From Styela clava (taxonomy: Eukaryota > Chordata > Ascidiacea > Stolidobranchia > Styelidae), in contig NC_135260.1 in assembly GCF_964204865.1 (NCBI RefSeq), positions 21,870,001 to 21,934,000 of the forward strand: 64,000 nucleotides of DNA, read 5' to 3'. The translations under genes and the position numbers were made by a program. Under the pieces are notes generated by a model. That model did not search any database. It saw nothing but the letters and a program-made list of their open reading frames with translations, and was not told the origin of the DNA. Shown in pieces: positions 62,509 through 64,000 of this stretch; the first letter of the stretch is position 1, and each line of letters starts with the position of its first letter.

Positions 62509-62781
62509 ATGACTTTATATCGAACTGGTACGTCTGCTTTGCTGTTCTTGTGGATATTTTATGCAACTGAAGGAAGTATATACTCATCAAAACTGCTCTA
62601 TAAAAATGAATGGATTAATTTGGATACAGAAAGGGGCATCTCTATCAGGCAAAGTTTACTTCATTCACGATCTCGTCGTTCATCTTCTCCCTCAACTGGT
62701 CCAAAAGTTCACAGGTTTGATTTGAAAAATGCTACTACTCACAATCAAGCTCTCATTCATTGGTCTGGCGAAAAAAGTTCA
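62509..62781 (+). CDS. VPS10-domain receptor (SorCS/sortilin-like), first coding exon, gene continues beyond window
   Basis: The exon encodes 91 residues: a signal peptide (about 1-22, MTLYRTGTSALLFLWIF), a short propeptide, a basic cluster RSRR at 54-57 that fits furin-type cleavage, and the first strand of a VPS10 beta-propeller, where HNQALIHWSGEKSS matches the family pattern HNQA-x-x-HWSG. VPS10 receptors are type I membrane proteins that sort neurotrophins and other cargo between Golgi, endosome and surface. The exon ends at a strong GTGAGT donor in phase 0. I chose the ATG at 62509 because the upstream in-frame ATG at 62449 would put a hydrophilic leader before the signal peptide. No second exon is visible in the remaining 1.2 kb. 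SorCS is favoured over sortilin or SorLA from the HNQA...HWSG wording, with moderate certainty. Confidence 0.7.
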
Positions 62782-64000
62782 GTGAGTATTACCTTTCGTT
62801 TGTATTCCTTCAACATATGAATTGTTTTACTAATATATTCAGTTTGTATAATGTCTGAGTAGTAGGATATTGCTTTCTACCGGAAGGAAAGAATAAGAGA
62901 AAAGTAATAAAATGAGCTGTCTTAGACATTTTCAAGTCTGAATTAAGTAGATTTCTAGTTATGCGAAAGAAGCCGAAGGAGATAAAATAATTGTCATTTG
63001 TGCTCTTCTTTCTTTCCGTTGCTTTTTACGTTTTTGCTTTTATGATCAGCTTTCCTGGTCTATTATTGCCACAAGAGACAGCAAAAATTATCTACAGTTT
63101 GTCTACAGAATTTCTAAAATTGTTGATCACATGTGTCGGTTTTCTTGAAAATTTTTTTTGGCATTAAGTCAATTTTAACTATAAATTTTGACATCTCTCG
63201 GGGCCGCAGTCAAGATTTTTAACAGCAGGTTACGCTGAACAGAATGCCACAGATGCAATCCGTGATGCCGTAAGGCATTTAATAAGTACAGTGACTAAAA
63301 ATTTAGTGTCGTTCACATCAAAACGCTGACAAATAAATTCCAGTGTTTTGAGTAGCTTGCCTCATTTTGCCAGGCATTGTTCATAAAATACTTTACATTT
63401 CCAATTTTAAACATCTACTAATCGTCTTAATATATATATCGGTTCAAACTTTTTGTTTGTGCGGCGCCAAATTATCAGAGAAAAATGTCTCGACGCAACT
63501 CTTCTTCTCTCTTTAAAATACTGAATAAATCACTCATGTTTGCTAAACTCTGTCATTAAACAGTGTATCAGTCGAGCAATGAGGCTTTATTAAATTGCTG
63601 AATTCCAATTTTTCTGAGATAATTGATGTCGTTTGTGTTTCTTGGTACATTTTTATATTTAGAACTTGGAAACCGCGGAAAATGTTTTAAATTGAAAAAA
63701 GGTAATATAATGTCAGATGTGTCTGTTAAAAAATAAAGATTATGATCATCTTTACTATTATTGATTCCACACATCTAGATGTATTTATAGAATTAGAATG
63801 TTAGTAAACACCTGCTTGAGTCAATTTTGCTCAATATTATAAGGAACAGCTACCATGATGATAAATATGCTCGAATGTTTCTGGAGAAGCTCATTTCATC
63901 ACCATCCTTATTTTTTGGCTTTGGGCTCATGAAATCCATGTGAATATCTTTTCCCAAGCACTTGTAAATCGTGTGATATAAAATAAGTTATGGATAACAA
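62782..64000 (+). other. First intron of the VPS10 receptor gene (inferred)
   Basis: It follows the GTGAGT donor of the first exon and contains no second VPS10 exon that I can read, so the intron runs at least to the window edge. Confidence 0.45.

Overview
The window is AT-rich nuclear DNA of a multicellular animal. It has multi-exon genes with short GT-AG introns (one GC-AG), a vertebrate-type sorting receptor exon, no operons, and a dense load of cut-and-paste transposons. The species cannot be fixed from sequence alone. A compact invertebrate genome such as a tunicate would fit, but that is a guess.

Three host genes can be supported. (1) A six-exon minus-strand gene at 29,960-32,944 predicts a 414-residue secreted protein with a Cys-Cys doublet array and a coiled-coil body; I do not recognise its family. 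(2) A complete nine-exon minus-strand S-adenosylmethionine synthetase gene lies at 43,565-48,468. (3) The first coding exon of a VPS10-domain (SorCS/sortilin-like) receptor lies on the plus strand at 62,509-62,781, with the rest of the gene beyond the right edge. These genes are independent and no shared pathway is evident.

Most of the rest is mobile DNA. From left to right: a decayed hAT element with transposase remnants (about 2.55-4.03 kb); a fold-back element with 376-bp inverted arms (7.17-9.65 kb); a LINE 3' end on the minus strand (10.2-10.4 kb); a 5.2-kb TA-flanked element (11.2-16.4 kb) carrying a 95-bp minisatellite with higher-order structure; a FLYWCH zinc-finger fragment (17.4-17.7 kb); a cluster of hAT elements between 19.5 and 28.8 kb, three with perfect 8-bp target duplications; further hAT elements at 36.7 and 39.6-40.6 kb; a TA-flanked miniature element and a tRNA-derived SINE inside introns of the SAM synthetase gene; an I-like LINE (51.6-56.8 kb) split by two later insertions; and a TA-flanked element with a PHD-finger coding remnant (59.4-61.3 kb), followed 20 bp later by a 445-bp element with long inverted repeats.

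The regions at 1-2.5, 4.3-7.1, 17.7-19.5, 33-36.6, 37-39.6, 41-43.5, 48.5-51.6, 57-59.2 and 62.8-64 kb show no gene I can defend. All coordinates were read by eye, so splice sites and element edges carry an error of a few bases.
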